Assembly: GCA_030762935.1 (NCBI GenBank)
Contig: CM060900.1
Location: 375,181,132 to 375,245,131 of the forward strand
Length of the DNA: 64,000 nt
Direction: 5' to 3'
Origin: Hymenopus coronatus
Taxonomy: Eukaryota; Arthropoda; Insecta; Mantodea; Hymenopodidae
Within the stretch, counting starts at the first letter, position 1, and each line of letters opens with the position of its first letter. The notes beneath the pieces were generated by a model that had not been told where the DNA came from, made no database searches, and was given only the letters and a program-made list of their open reading frames with translations. The position numbers and the translations under genes were made by a program. Of this stretch, positions 21,735-33,425 are shown one piece after another.

Positions 21735-21885
21735 TTAGTTTAGTTTAACCTCCTTTAACCTGGCATGTCATAAACGTATAAACATTATCCATGTAATTCC
21801 ACCCAAACCGAAATTCGAACTTGGGACCTCTTGAATGTGAGGCAGACACGCTACCCCTTTACCTATGAAGCAGAGTAATTTTCTT
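21735..21885 (-). repeat. SINE D copy
   Basis: Minus-strand reading gives 'gggtagcgtgtctgcctcac', 'ccaagttcgaatttcggttt' and the end 'ccaggttaaaggaggttaaa'. The middle part of the family body is missing compared with the copy at 24862-25088. Confidence 0.8.
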
Positions 21886-23150
21886 TTCTTATTTAGACAT
21901 ATGCAGGTACGGACTCGCAAGTCCCATATTGAGCTTCATCATCTTGACCCAGGAGTTTGTTAACGAGGTCCGGTGATCAGCGATATGCTTGAACCCCTTG
22001 CTCCAGAAAGCAGGTAGTCCAACATTTGCATATTTCCCTTTTTGGCGATAAAGGCTTTAAGTGGATCAATGGATCGCTTGCAATAGCATGGAATTCATCC
22101 GCACGATAGCTCGGCTTTCTGGTTCTGCAAATAGGAAACCAGTCCGGGACAAGATCCTCGACTACTGTGGCGGGAATTATTGTTTCGGGGCTTTAGAGGG
22201 AAATAAGGTAACGGATTGGATCGTCGGCTAGCTAAGGAACTGTGTGATAATATCAGGGTGTGCGGGAGAAACTTGAATAAAACTCTGCTACTGGTTTCTA
22301 AGTGCCCTTTACTTTCCCACACGTAATGTTTCACTTTTCCCCTGGCCGTCCAAAGTGCAAGAACTCGTTGGCCTCCCCAAACAAAACTGGTCGCAACTTA
22401 TTTTAGCTGTTTCACCTTCCCTTCGCGCTAATCTCCCTCTTAATTCCCTTTCCCTGTGAACAAACTTTTGCACATCGCGGACTAGTAGCTTCTCATTTCA
22501 CTCGACGTGGGTTCACTACACGGTATCAGACTTATGAGTGTCGATGTGTCTTTCCCGAAGCTCCCGAGGCTAGACAAGTCTATTCGCCGCCCCTAGACTT
22601 TTGCTATCTTCGTTACTTTCACTTATTTTACTGGCCGAAACTGTGTTGCATTTTTATATTTTGTCGCGTTTTCATTGGGTCTCATGATTTTAGACGCCAC
22701 GCTATATCCTTACTATTAAAGATTACACTTTTTGTGTGGTGGAGCGTGAATTTTGTTTGGGGTATTTCCCTTCATTGTGCATAGCTGCGTTTCTGCATAT
22801 CAGCTCCTTTTCTTCACTAGCTTTGCTACCTTTTCTTTCTTTCTTTCTTTCTTTCTGGACTCACGATCTTTCGTGTTTCGAAGCGATTTTATTTCATACT
22901 TTTTTCCATTTTAATATAGCTAGCATTGTTTAGGTACTTTTGATTCCGTTTTTAATTGTGATTGTATTCTATTTATTACTTTATTTATTTTCTTAAACTC
23001 TGTTTATTCGCGTTATTTTTCTTTCTTATTTATATAATTTGTTATATTTCATTCGTTTTTTCTCACGTTTTGTTATTACGCTACTCTTATTTGTCTGTCT
23101 AGTTTTATCACTTCACTACAATAAACGATATATTTATTGATGCTGGCCTT
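21886..23150. other. No gene recognised; T-rich sequence
   Basis: The left half (about 21950-22600) is comparatively GC-rich and unique-looking. The right half is pyrimidine- and T-rich, with a CTTT run at 22831-22856. Short frames such as the 79-codon minus-strand one at 22095-22334 show no known motif. Confidence 0.45.
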
Positions 23151-23869
23151 TTACCTTCTCTACCGATTACTATGTACATTAGTACGTAGAAAAGGTGCTG
23201 TATTCCACCCAAATATTCCATACCGGGATTCCACGCAGAAATACATGTTTTGAGGACCTTTTTTAGAATAAAGTCCGTGTATATGTCTGTTCTGTGTGTG
23301 TATCTGTGGACAGCATAACTCAAAAACGAAAAGTCGGTTAGATTTCAAAATTTGTGTTTAAGCTAAACGTCTTACAACGATACGACACAAAGATCTTCAG
23401 GAAAATTCTCCCACACCAAACTACCCTTTAAACGGAAAGATTTTTGCAAATTTTAATTTTCTCAAAATTGGCTCTAACGATTTTGTTTAAAATAACACAT
23501 ATTGACGATATTTACGTACCCATAATATCCTGATTTTTTTGGAAATAAACTCTGAGGTCCTCTTCTTTCTGAATAACCTTTGTATAACTGGTAAACCGTA
23601 AGACAGAGGCAAAAATGAAATTCATTGGTAGCGTGTCTGCCTCACATTCAAAAGGTCGTGAGTTCGAATCTCGCTTGGGTAAGTTACCTGGATAAGGTTT
23701 TCTTCGGGGTTTTCCCTTATCCTAAGAAGACGAATGTCCATAACTTTAAGCTCCATGGCCCCCACAGCTAACCTTTTCGAGATATTCCTTGTTATTGGTT
23801 TTAAAATTTCTAGTACTTTAAATTTTCTTAAATTGAAAGTCTATATTCAGTCACCTTTTTTTTTTGTAA
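23150..23869 (+). repeat. Repeat R copy 2, carrying a SINE D
   Basis: Shows 'gaaatacatgttttgagg', 'caaaaacgaaaagtcggtt', 'acgatacgacacaaagatc' and the segment equal to 'ataacacatattgacgatat'. R sequence resumes after the SINE D at 23614-23770 with 'ttttcgagatattccttgtt'. It is cut at its 3' end by, or joined to, the next R copy. Confidence 0.8.
23614..23770 (+). repeat. SINE D copy inside repeat R
   Basis: 'ggtagcgtgtctgcctcac', 'gtgagttcgaatctcgcttg', 'ggataaggttttcttcgggg' and 'ccttatcctaagaagacga' match the copy at 24862-25088. It lacks the last part of the family (about 70 bases), and R sequence continues directly after it. Confidence 0.85.
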
Positions 23870-24437
23870 TTTCTCTAGCACGTATTATAATTTACACAGT
23901 AGGTAGAGAGAATATTGTATTACACCGACAATTTCAATATCGTAATTTCGCCAAAAATATATGAATAAAAAAAAAAAGCATTTTAAAAAATGTATGTATA
24001 TGAGGACAGTATAGCTCAAAAAGGAAAAGTCGGTTAAATACCAAATTTGATATTTAAATTCATTTTCAAAAGGAAGCGACACGAAGGTTTTAAAGAAAAA
24101 CCTCATCCCAAACTATACTTTACATGCACGATTTCTCGAAAACTTTCAGTTTCCTAAAAATGTACCTAACGATTTTGATTAAAATATCGTGAATAAAGAC
24201 ATTTATATGACAAATAAAATGTATTTGAATTTCCTGGGGATAACAGGTCTCGTTAAAACACGTCTTTTATGTTCCATACATTTTTTCCCCGAGATCTTCC
24301 TTGTCTTTGGTTTCAATTTTAAGATACACGTCTCTCAGAAAGGAAGTCATTCGCGTTTCTTTTGTTTTATTCCTGACCATACAAAGGAACTTCAATGAAA
24401 ACTACAGAGAGAAGACTTCTAAAAGATTTGACTATAT
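23870..24437 (+). repeat. Repeat R copy 3, directly after copy 2
   Basis: Restarts with 'taatttctctagcacgtatt', then 'caaaaaggaaaagtcggtt', 'gaagcgacacgaagg', 'gacatttatatgacaaataa' and 'tctaaaagatttgact'. It lies in tandem with copy 2 and its right end abuts the decayed transposase-like gene, whose C-terminal part it appears to have removed. Confidence 0.8.
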
Positions 24438-24861
24438 CCTATCTGGGGGTTATATGAATGCCCAGGTACAGGAAAAGTAAACAAGTGTTTTTACATGTTT
24501 AGGGGCTTCATTTTGTAATCATAAAGCTAACATTCCAATCATGATGGATATTTTGTTTTGCCCCCCGCATCCATTGGCAAACAGAGCAGACTTTAGAAAT
24601 ATTTTCATCGAAAACAGTACTGTTTAGCCTATGATGAATGCAAGAGGCAATCTCATTTGAACCCTTCATTCCATCCAGCTCTGACCAAATATACATTAAT
24701 ATGCTTTCTTAGTTTGTAAATCCTTGGATGTTCCCTGGCAAACTGTGAAATTGGCTAAATAAATCTGTCTACTATAATATGCAGCTGGATCTGTTACTTT
24801 GGGTAGGACAATATTTATTTCACAATTGAAAGAAGACATAATTTCATTTTCATTTTTTTTT

Positions 24862-25088
24862 TTTTTAGCTTAACAGCCTTTAACCTGGTTGGTCATATCG
24901 GACGATGAATGATATTAGTGAAATGATCTCGGGATCCATGGAGCTCAAAGTTACTCGACATTCGTCTTCTTAGGATAAGGGAAAACCCGAAAAATCCTTA
25001 TCAGGGTAACCCACCCTAAGCGAGATTCGAACTTACGACATGTTGAATACGAGGCAGACACGCTACCACCACACTACTCAGATGGGCT
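24862..25088 (-). repeat. SINE D copy, most complete, inside the transposase-like gene
   Basis: Minus-strand reading: head 'tggtagcgtgtctgcctcgt', B box 'taagttcgaatctcgctta', body 'ggataagggaaaacccg' (plus strand), and end 'ccaggttaaaggctgttaag' before a tail of twelve A. It is about 225 bp and separates the CSKC part of the host gene from its SRQIYLANF part. Confidence 0.9.
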
Positions 25089-25890
25089 ATTTATTTTAAT
25101 TTATTTTATTCAGTAAATGAAAGAAACTCCTTGCACGAGCCTTGTGAAATCTCAACTGAAGCAAAAATTTATCTTTCAGCTCAACGTTTCCTGTCATACG
25201 GGCTTGTTTTATTCTTTCTTCCAACTCTGCACATTTTGAACATTTATCTGAAGCAGGAGAAGCGAAACTAATGCTGTAATTTAGATTGAAGATATTGAGA
25301 AAGAACTTGTATTTTACTCCTAGATGTGCATCAACAGATTTGCTATATTTTCTCAATAGAATTTTGCAATTTATTTCTGATAGGAGATAAAATCTATTGG
25401 TTTTACCCCTACTGTAATATGATTCGAGAGGAGTAAGTGTTGCAATGTAGTTCTCACACTGCGTTTTCTTTCTAAGTGGTTCGTTGAGCGTGTGAAACCT
25501 CCCCTTCTTTCTTGAAGTGGCATTTCAGTATTTTGTTGCTCTTTTCCCAACCTCTGGATTCTAGCTGTAGACACATCCAAAACGCATACGAAGGCAGATT
25601 GACAAGCTTGCAAAAGGCGCCTCTTACCTTGGATTAACGATTGAACGTGATACCACCCCAGTGTTACAGCTTTAGGTTTCCTCTTGTCACCTATTCCTGT
25701 TGTCCTCCTCTGGAGTGTCTGAACTGTCACATCCCGCACAATGAAATTATCCTGACATACTTTGTTGCGTGATGCATAAAATCCTCGATGAAATCGGTGC
25801 AAGTATTTAAGACTAAGATCACCACAGGAATATTGAAATCTCGGTTTATGTCTACAGGTGAATTTACCCGGAAGAGATTTTGAAGATTGC

Positions 25891-26010
25891 CTGAAATGAA
25901 AAATAATGCGATTTTAGTTTAATTCCTTAATCCATTTTGAGTTTGTGTTGGGTTCATTAATGGAATAATGAAATGGATTCAGTAACATGATTAAAACAAG
26001 AAATACTCAC
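25891..26010 (-). other. Candidate 120-bp GT-AG intron
   Basis: The donor is 'ttggaaag' followed by GTGAGTATTT and the acceptor is 'ttcatttcag' before GCAATCTTC, both on the minus strand. Joining them keeps 'GKLERQSSKSLPGK' in one frame, which fits the family pattern. The join is inferred from sequence only. Confidence 0.6.
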
Positions 26011-26105
26011 CTTTCCAACTTTCCCTGCATTTTTTGCACAACCTTGGATCTCTTGTTCGTTTTCTTCCTCGTCCTTCAGTAGCTTCAGTGGTTTTTATGT
26101 CACTG

Positions 26106-26821
26106 CAGCACACTATTTATTTCTGACAAAAACAACACAGACTGACAGTAATGGGCATCTGTTTGTTGGCAGTTACGACAGTAATGAGAGTTCAAGTATC
26201 TTGTCATATTCCCTTTAGACACTATCGCAAACATTTAAGAATAACGAGTCTCCTGTGATAGTTTTATAAGGAATCAGGACATTTAGCGTTAGGAACACAC
26301 AGGTCAGTGGAGATGCTAAATTTTGGAACGGATCGCCTTTTTCTTTGCCTTATTACAACGGAATATGTTCAGATTTGGAACTCCTAATTTTGACAGGTTA
26401 TAGTGGCTGTAAAAAGGTTTGCGAAAACTCCATTGGCTCATTTTTTGTTCATGGTGGATATGTTGAGTTTTGGAAATGACCTGCTCAAGTGTAGATACTT
26501 GCACTGCATTTATTAAATGGAGGCTTTAGGATGCATAGCTGCTGAGGTCAGTATTTCCTGTTGGAGAGTAATGCAGGCATAACTATATGTTAGTTGCACA
26601 TAAGATTGTGAAAACAATTGATAAAACGCATATTTATGATAGAATATAGATTGTATATACTTCAAGCTTTTTGGACGCGTTTTATTGTGCTTTCAGAGGA
26701 AGCTTTCAAGAAAAAAATGTTTAAATTGCAATAATATACCACTTAACTCTCTTCGTAGTATCCGGGCACTAAAAAGCGAAAATTTCCATGCATTCAAAAT
26801 GTATTCTTATTAATACTTTAA
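26106..26821. other. No gene recognised
   Basis: AT-rich sequence upstream of the transposase-like remnant. I looked for a terminal inverted repeat or a first exon and saw none that convinced me. Confidence 0.4.
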
Positions 26822-27100
26822 GTCGTCCTCCGTGATGTAATGGTTACCATGCTGACTTCATATACCCAAGGTTGCGGGTTCAAGATGGATTTTTTCGGGT
26901 GTAAAAATCCTTAGCATGGCTTCCTTCGGAAGGGAAGTAAAGCCGTTGGTCCCGTGTTGTAGATTTACGGCACGTAAAACAACCTCAAGCGTGATAGAGA
27001 AGCCTCTGAGCAACATTAAGCGGTCTTTCATGCTCAATATAGAATGGGACGCTGAGAACCAGAGTAGTTAAAGAACGTCCATAAATAACACGCCATTTAA
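26822..27100 (+). repeat. SINE A copy, 13-bp target duplication
   Basis: Head 'gtcctccgtgatgtaatgg', 'ccatgctgacttcatatacc', B-box region 'ggttgcgggttcaagatgg', then the standard body through 'gaacgtccataaataacac'. Flanking direct repeats ATTAATACTTTAA lie at 26809-26821 and 27101-27113. A short deletion follows the B box: the 'cccggcggaggac' portion is missing. Confidence 0.94.
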
Positions 27101-27113
27101 ATTAATACTTTAA

Positions 27114-30100
27114 ATCCTTATTCATATATCTTTAATGTTCCAAACAGGTTTCTTAACAGTATAAATGCCACAAAATGTAAGTTATACATTCTTGTGGCAA
27201 GCCTGGTTCTGCAATATGTAAATTTTGTGTTTATTTTCTCAAGAATATCTTTACAGCATAATTGGGACATTGGTCCTTAAGAATGAACTTAATGTATTTT
27301 CTGAGAGAAATTACTTCATGATGAATTTCGAGGCTCTGCATTCCTTACGATTTCTGATCTTTCATATCTATTTTGTCCCATTTATGGTTTTGAGCATTTG
27401 TGTTGATAAATTAAGCTGCCGCAGAACATTAATTATCCAAATGTAACCTAATTTACAGGATATACTTAAAGACATTTGCTATGAACTTCTGTGTGAACTA
27501 CATGGTTGGAGGTAGCATATAAATGTTTTGCATAATTACTTATATATGGGAAAATTGAAAATTTCATAACCCGTCTCTGTGCAATATAATCACTAATCTC
27601 ACATCTAAATTTGTTGACACGGTCTTCCTGAATAGAAAATAAAATATAAGCTGTATCTTAAAACCTTATACATTTTCGATATGGAACTATGGAGCTTTGT
27701 GTATCTGAACTGACTGAAATATGGTCATTACGTTCTAAAGCCCCAAAACAAAGAGCTAGAATGTGCACATGCGCTTACTCTGTGTGGGAATGTCTAACAG
27801 TCGGTCCACTAAGTGCAATAACATTTCCTCTCAATTGTTGAGTTCACTTATAAATGAAATAGTGCAGGTTTTCATTATGCCGATTGAAGTAAATTTGACA
27901 AAGTGATTTATCACATTTAATTCTCAGCCCGAATAACATCCAGGGCTAATATTTGTTACATATCAGCGTAGATAGTGTATTCCAACTTCTATTTAAGGAG
28001 ATACATCTGGGAAATTTGACCAAAAATTAGGAAAATTAAAAAATAATTTTGTTTTAGAATAAAATGATACGAATTATAAGCTTTAAGAAAATATATAGCT
28101 TGTCCCATTTGGCGCACTTAAACTAACAATTAAATGAAGCTATAAATGGGTCGGCGGTGCTTATTAGTGGCATTCCCAATTTTAAACGATATTCTTCGGT
28201 GAAGTTCTTTTCCAATGTTTTTTTCTTACTCAAAATGTTCTACATGGTCCAATGTTTTACCAATTCGTTTCAAATTTTTATATTGGTTTTCAAAAGCAGA
28301 GCAAAGAAAATGGTAACATTACTTTTTCGAAATAACACTCCAATTTTGAAAAATATATTGTTAAATTTTTATGGATCAGAAGTGTTGAAGAGTACGAAAA
28401 GTAATCATTTTCTTCACCAATTAGGACTAATATATATAATATGACAGATCTATATCTACACTTAATTACTGTAAACCGGACTCTGATAAGTGAATATTTC
28501 TCAAAATGCATCACGTGGCTCATTTTCATCAGAACAATGGACTTAAACAGTGATAACTATTATTTAAGTAACCATGCAAGTAATTGTACAAAGTAAATGG
28601 TATAAATTTTAATAAGATGACTTGCATACTGTTGATCTTCCAAACTTCACAGATGCATCATCTTAATGACATGTACATAGTAAGTATAACATATTTATGT
28701 TATTTTTATGAAATGTTATGATATTATTCACACATTTTTGTATATTATATTTCTATTCTTATAATTGAAATTACAGATTTTCGTAGTTTGTATCTTAGAT
28801 GAGCTTTCTTTTGCATAAATTATTTTTGAAACAGAATTTTATCGCAGCTCTGAACCAAGTCACCATTAATGGTAGCTTTTGTTAGTAATAATATGTACTT
28901 AAGAGATGGAACTTTCACCTGCTATTTTAAAAATCAGTGTTTTTAATAAAACGTACCTGAGAAGGGAAATTTGATCATAAAGAATTTGTACCCTGCTGCA
29001 TAATATTTGTCTATAATTCTTTACCATCTCATTGCATTTAAAGTGTCAGTGCACTATTCAGAATTCATAAAATAGAGCTTTAAGCTTTTAGTGAAAAAAT
29101 AATTGCCACGTCAAATATTTTTCTCCTAAGCGTTCTCTTCTACACTAAAACCCAGTGAAACGGAAATGAACATGTATATACGGGGAAAATCTTTAAAAAT
29201 GTGGACTAAATTAACTGACATTTTAGCATAATAAGCCGTTTTAGTCAAACATGCTCAAATCAAATAATTATTATGGACTGTATAATTTTGATAATGTTAA
29301 AGTGTATTATGCATTTAAATCCAACTGATGGATAAAAACTAATATAAATAAACGCGAAAAATAATTTTAACTCAATTACATATTGTTCACTGTTATTTTG
29401 TTAAAATTAGTTTCTCATGGGATGTAATTTTAATTGTCTCGTAAAAAACTCACCACGGATCAATATCATTGATCTCCAACTCCGTTTTGTATACTTATAA
29501 GGCACCTATCACTATGTTATATCCCAAATACCTGGAACATTTTTCCTATATTCTCTAAGTGCTTTAAGAACTCCGTGATCCAAACATAAGCTCCTGTTTT
29601 TAGTTGAAGTTGCAAATATCTTGGAACATATAGGACACATAACATAACGCTGTTAACACGCAAAGAAGACTGTGCAGATGTCCGATTATTTGTCGTGCAT
29701 GGTGCCTAATGAACTTGTGTTTTAATCACTACATCAACAACAGTTACTTCGGTTTCGTCCCTGCAAGATGCTAATCAGGACGGTCGGCTCCTCACATCCG
29801 GCCTGCAGGAAAGGGACGTATATCTGATGTTCCATTGCTTCGACCCAACATTTTTCAGGTTTGATCTCAGCAGCTTATATTTGGAGTATGGACTTACTAT
29901 ACCACATAGAAGAAGGTGTTTGTGATATGAGTGTAGTGATAGGTTCTTTGTTAGATATGCTCTTATCTATGTTCCTTATTGTATAATTTTAGTAATTACT
30001 GTGACACTTTGTTGTAAATCTAGCTGTTTTTAAAAATATCAAAAATGTTGTAAAGCGTTATGTGTAAAGAGTAATTTGAGAAGGGAAATGTTCCTAATAA

Positions 30101-30124
30101 CACTTCATGTGACAACCTTGGAAG
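27114..30124. other. No gene recognised
   Basis: Three kilobases of AT-rich sequence with short open frames only (up to 95 codons at 28157-28444 plus), rich in Phe, Ile, Lys and Asn as expected from composition. No repeat family defined in this window is found here. Confidence 0.45.
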
Positions 30125-30245
30125 ATCAAGATCAATGTCACAGCCGGTATTTGAACCACGGATCTCCATGTCTCTTGCCGGTTGCTCTAGCACTGAGCTA
30201 CCATGGCAAAATGCCAGCATAGCATTGAATTTCTCAACTGACTAA
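30125..30245 (-). repeat. SINE C copy, head and 5' flank
   Basis: Minus-strand reading: 'ggtagctcagtgctagagca', 'gcaagagacatgg', 'ccgtggttcaaataccggct', with the flank 'ttgagaaattcaatgctat' shared with the copy at 19370. The tail is not present. Confidence 0.8.
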
Positions 30246-32104
30246 TACGAATTTTCTCCTAAAAATGCCTATTTTGTACCAAGGGGTGCCTCAAAAATGT
30301 GTTTCCTTTGAAATTTCAATATTAAATTTATGGGGCGGATGCAGCACTTCCTCTGCCTGCTAGATGCATATGTGGTATCGAAAATAAAAACCAGATTAAC
30401 ATGTTAAAACTGTAAGTTTTAGAATACACCGATCGGTTGGTTTAAAGGGTTTGTATAAGTATTTTTAAACATCAAAAGTATGTAACGCATTGACACGAAC
30501 TTGAAATCCATTAAATCTTTATATTGTAAGGTAATGAACAATTCCTTAGATGGTACTAGTTATGCCTTCGCAAAATCGTGAACAGAGTTACGTGAACTTT
30601 GTTGAGTTTCAGGTAAACATGTGTGCCAGCGAACCTCATTACACTTGCCTATTTGTGTAGTGTACAGAGGAACGTGGGAGATTTGAAACTCAATCCTTCC
30701 CGGCAGAAAGCGTAGCGAAGTTTGTCCAGACATTCATTGTCCAGGGATCTGTAAATACGTTAGAGAATCTACCTGCAACGTGTTCGTAACCAATATCGAT
30801 CAGGAATGATGGAAGTTAAAATCACTTAAAGGGGACACGGTGTACGGCAAAGTAGATCTGCCCAGATCTGCATACTAAGAACAGATCTTGAATGTTACAA
30901 TTATCTATATCACAAAAGCTTTCTGCATACTAGTAAAGCGTTGGCAAGCAACAATACTTTTTCTGTCAAATATTCAAAGCAGTATAGGAGAGGGTTTAAT
31001 AATGAAGCCACACAAAACACTTTTGCAATTATAGGAAGTATAACAAACTCCTTTCCTGACTGCCTTAGACATTCCATGACACTTACCGCGGACTATTCCA
31101 GCTTTGGTGTGTAATAAAAGAGCAGTGAGTAACTGGCGACCCGTAGGAGTTTGCCTGCAATAAAGCTGAGAATAGAGGGCAAGCTATCCTCACGATAAAT
31201 CAGTTATTCGAATAAGCTAACAGCAAGAGCAAGCATTGTGCTATGACGTTCACCCAAAAACGCATTCGCTAACATGTGGCTCTAACACCTGGAGTAATTG
31301 TTAGCCATTTTGGTTCAAAACCGCTCCGATAGCAATAACCGGCCCTTGACAAACCTTTATTTTTCTTTCTTTTTAGGTACCTCCAAATTACAATAATCAT
31401 AAAAATGCATGTAACTTTATGGAAAAGTCAAGTTTGCTTTAATTTTTCTCACATCAGATACTTCTGCATTCACTGTATTAAGCATTACATGCAACAGTTG
31501 TTTCGTTGATATAATTGGACGCATTTACGGGAAAAGGATATATACATATATCAAAGAAGCTGTTTTATCCACAGCATATCAGAATACAAATTCAAAAATA
31601 TCGTGCTTTTACGTACCAAGTTCGTTGCATTTATTAGTGTACATAATATTACCTTTAAAGTTCGCAAAGATTTGAATAGAGCACCTATGTAAATAGCTTT
31701 TAGCAAGAGAATAAGAAACCGTGACACTAGTAGCTTATTGACAGCTCACTTTAGGGCTTATTACATACCAATATACCGCAATTTTAAAACTATTTGTCTT
31801 AAAAGTGAAAAAATCCCTGTGTTTCAAATAAGCTACTTGAGCTGTAAGGGAAAAATTGCCCTTTTATTTCTATATTCTATAACAGGTTGTTTTACACATA
31901 AAAAATCAACACATATTCATAAATATTAAATTTAACTCTAAGTTTAACATATTATTTATATGTGTAACACTTTCACTACTTATTCATAAATGATAAATCA
32001 CACAAAATAACAAGAAAAAGTAAACAGAATATATACTACCGTTTTTTAACCTAGGATCTATGTTTATGTAATAATAGTAGTACTGGTAGTAGTAATTATT
32101 ATTA

Positions 32105-32142
<38 letters not shown>

Positions 32143-32489
32143 TATTATAACAGTAATAATAATAATAACAGTAATAATAATGATAACAGTAATAACTACT
32201 TGAGCATTTGTCAGGACTTGACAACTGCAGAATAAGTTATATACACACACACGCACACATATATTTTGTTACAGCTACTTTTCTATATATTTTAGTTCCC
32301 TTTCGTGTATTTTCATTTAAATTCACTCAGAACATTGAAATGTTCAACAGAATAAATGGTAAAGATATTATCGTTTGTTATTTTGTAGCAAAAAATTGTA
32401 ATTGTCTCGCAGATTCTAGAAGAGGGCGTTAGTCGTCCATTAATACGCCTGTAACTTTGGAGCTAAACTGTTCTCCTGGAATTATCAGC
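30246..32489. other. No gene recognised; one ATT microsatellite
   Basis: AT-rich sequence. It holds an ATT/AAT trinucleotide run at about 32092-32185 with interspersed 'taacagtaa' units. Open frames over that run encode only Ile/Val/Tyr strings. Confidence 0.5.
32092..32185 (+). repeat. ATT trinucleotide microsatellite with TAACAG interruptions
   Basis: A (TTA)n run is followed by (AATAATAAC)n-like units; typical simple repeat. Confidence 0.93.
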
Positions 32490-33425
32490 CGGGAATCGGA
32501 ATATGAGATCGATTGAAAAAAATCTTTTGTGTACCATTCACATGACTTTCTCCATATCCCTGCAACAAATAATTCTTAAAAAGCTTATAATTCTATTTAC
32601 TTTATGCTAATCAGATAAAAAAATTAGCAGAAAAAGTCTTATTTCTCGCATCCTTGTAAGTACGATAGAAGCGAAATAAGGGACAACCGTAGGTTAAAGT
32701 GATAGTCAAAAGCTGGTTGCTATGTCAATGAAGCTCCTTTGTTTATATGGATAGGAGTTGACAAGTTCCAGTATGAGAAAAATATACGTTTTTCATAGCA
32801 GAAACCAAAAATAAGGAATGTCACAAAAACGACGAACTCCACGAAAAAAATAGGTAAAACATAAATTGTGTGTTTTAATGTGCTCTACATTTTTTGTGTA
32901 GTAAGTGTTTGTCCATCTCTTACGGTTTAGCAGTTATTCAAAATTTAGTAAAATTCATCCAGAATAAACTACTCTTCAGAGGCTATTCCCAGAGAATTCA
33001 AGATATACATTTCATTTGTCAGGTAAATACGTTTAATATCCGAAATTTTAATCAAAATCGTTAGAGCCATTTTTGATAAAATCAAAATTTTCGAAAAAAG
33101 TTCCATGTAAAGGGTAGTTGGGGGTGGGGGAATTCTCCTCAAAATCTTCGTGTCGCATCCCTGGAAGATACTAAACTTAAATACCAAGTTTGGTATTTTA
33201 CCGACTTTTCGTTTTTGAGTTATCGTGTTCACGGACACACGGACACACACACACACACACACACACATGGACCTTTTTGTGAAAATGCTTTTTTTGGATA
33301 TTGGGGACCCTAAAACATATATTTCCGGTGAAATCTCGGTATCGAATTTTTGGTGGAGTGCAAAACTTTCTCTATACACTATGTACATAGTGCGTATTGA
33401 GAAAGTAAAAATGGTACGCAACAGC
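32490..33425 (-). repeat. Repeat R copy 4
   Basis: Minus-strand copy from 'gtgcgtattgagaaagtaaa' (plus, right end) to 'tgtaccattcacatgacttt' (plus, left end), the reverse of the usual 3' end. It includes 'taccgacttttcgtttttg' and a (AC) run at 33243-33268. Its frame is open for 152 codons (32969-33427, minus), including 'PPPTTLYMELFSKILILSKM' and 'YLTNEMYILNSLGIASEE', the longest such frame in the family here. Confidence 0.87.

Larger units (their letters stand above)
24438..26105 (-). pseudogene. Transposase-like gene remnant (GGQNK/PGHSY family)
   Basis: Reading leftward, exon 1 (about 26105-26011) gives a basic segment GRGRKRTRDPRL. A 120-bp GT-AG intron follows, then exon 2. In order it encodes 'FTCRHKPRFQYSCGD', 'RRLLQACQSAFVCVLDVS', 'LQERRGG', 'SRGKTNRFYLLSEINCKILL', 'NLNYSISFASPASDKCSKCA', and, beyond a SINE, 'SRQIYLANF', 'GSNEIASCIHHRLN', 'NGCGGQNK' and 'FPVPGHSYNP'. 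I know this order from uncharacterised arthropod proteins with a DNCGGQNKN motif, recalled as DUF7869-type; transposon origin is likely but unproven. Function would be DNA handling, by inference only. Damage: a shift in an A-run near the exon 1 end, two extra bases near 25426, stops, Asp of the DNC motif changed to Asn, a SINE D insertion, and 3' truncation by repeat R. Confidence 0.72.

Noticed and set aside
31984..32256. 90-codon minus-strand ORF
   Set aside because: The Ile/Val string comes from the ATT microsatellite.
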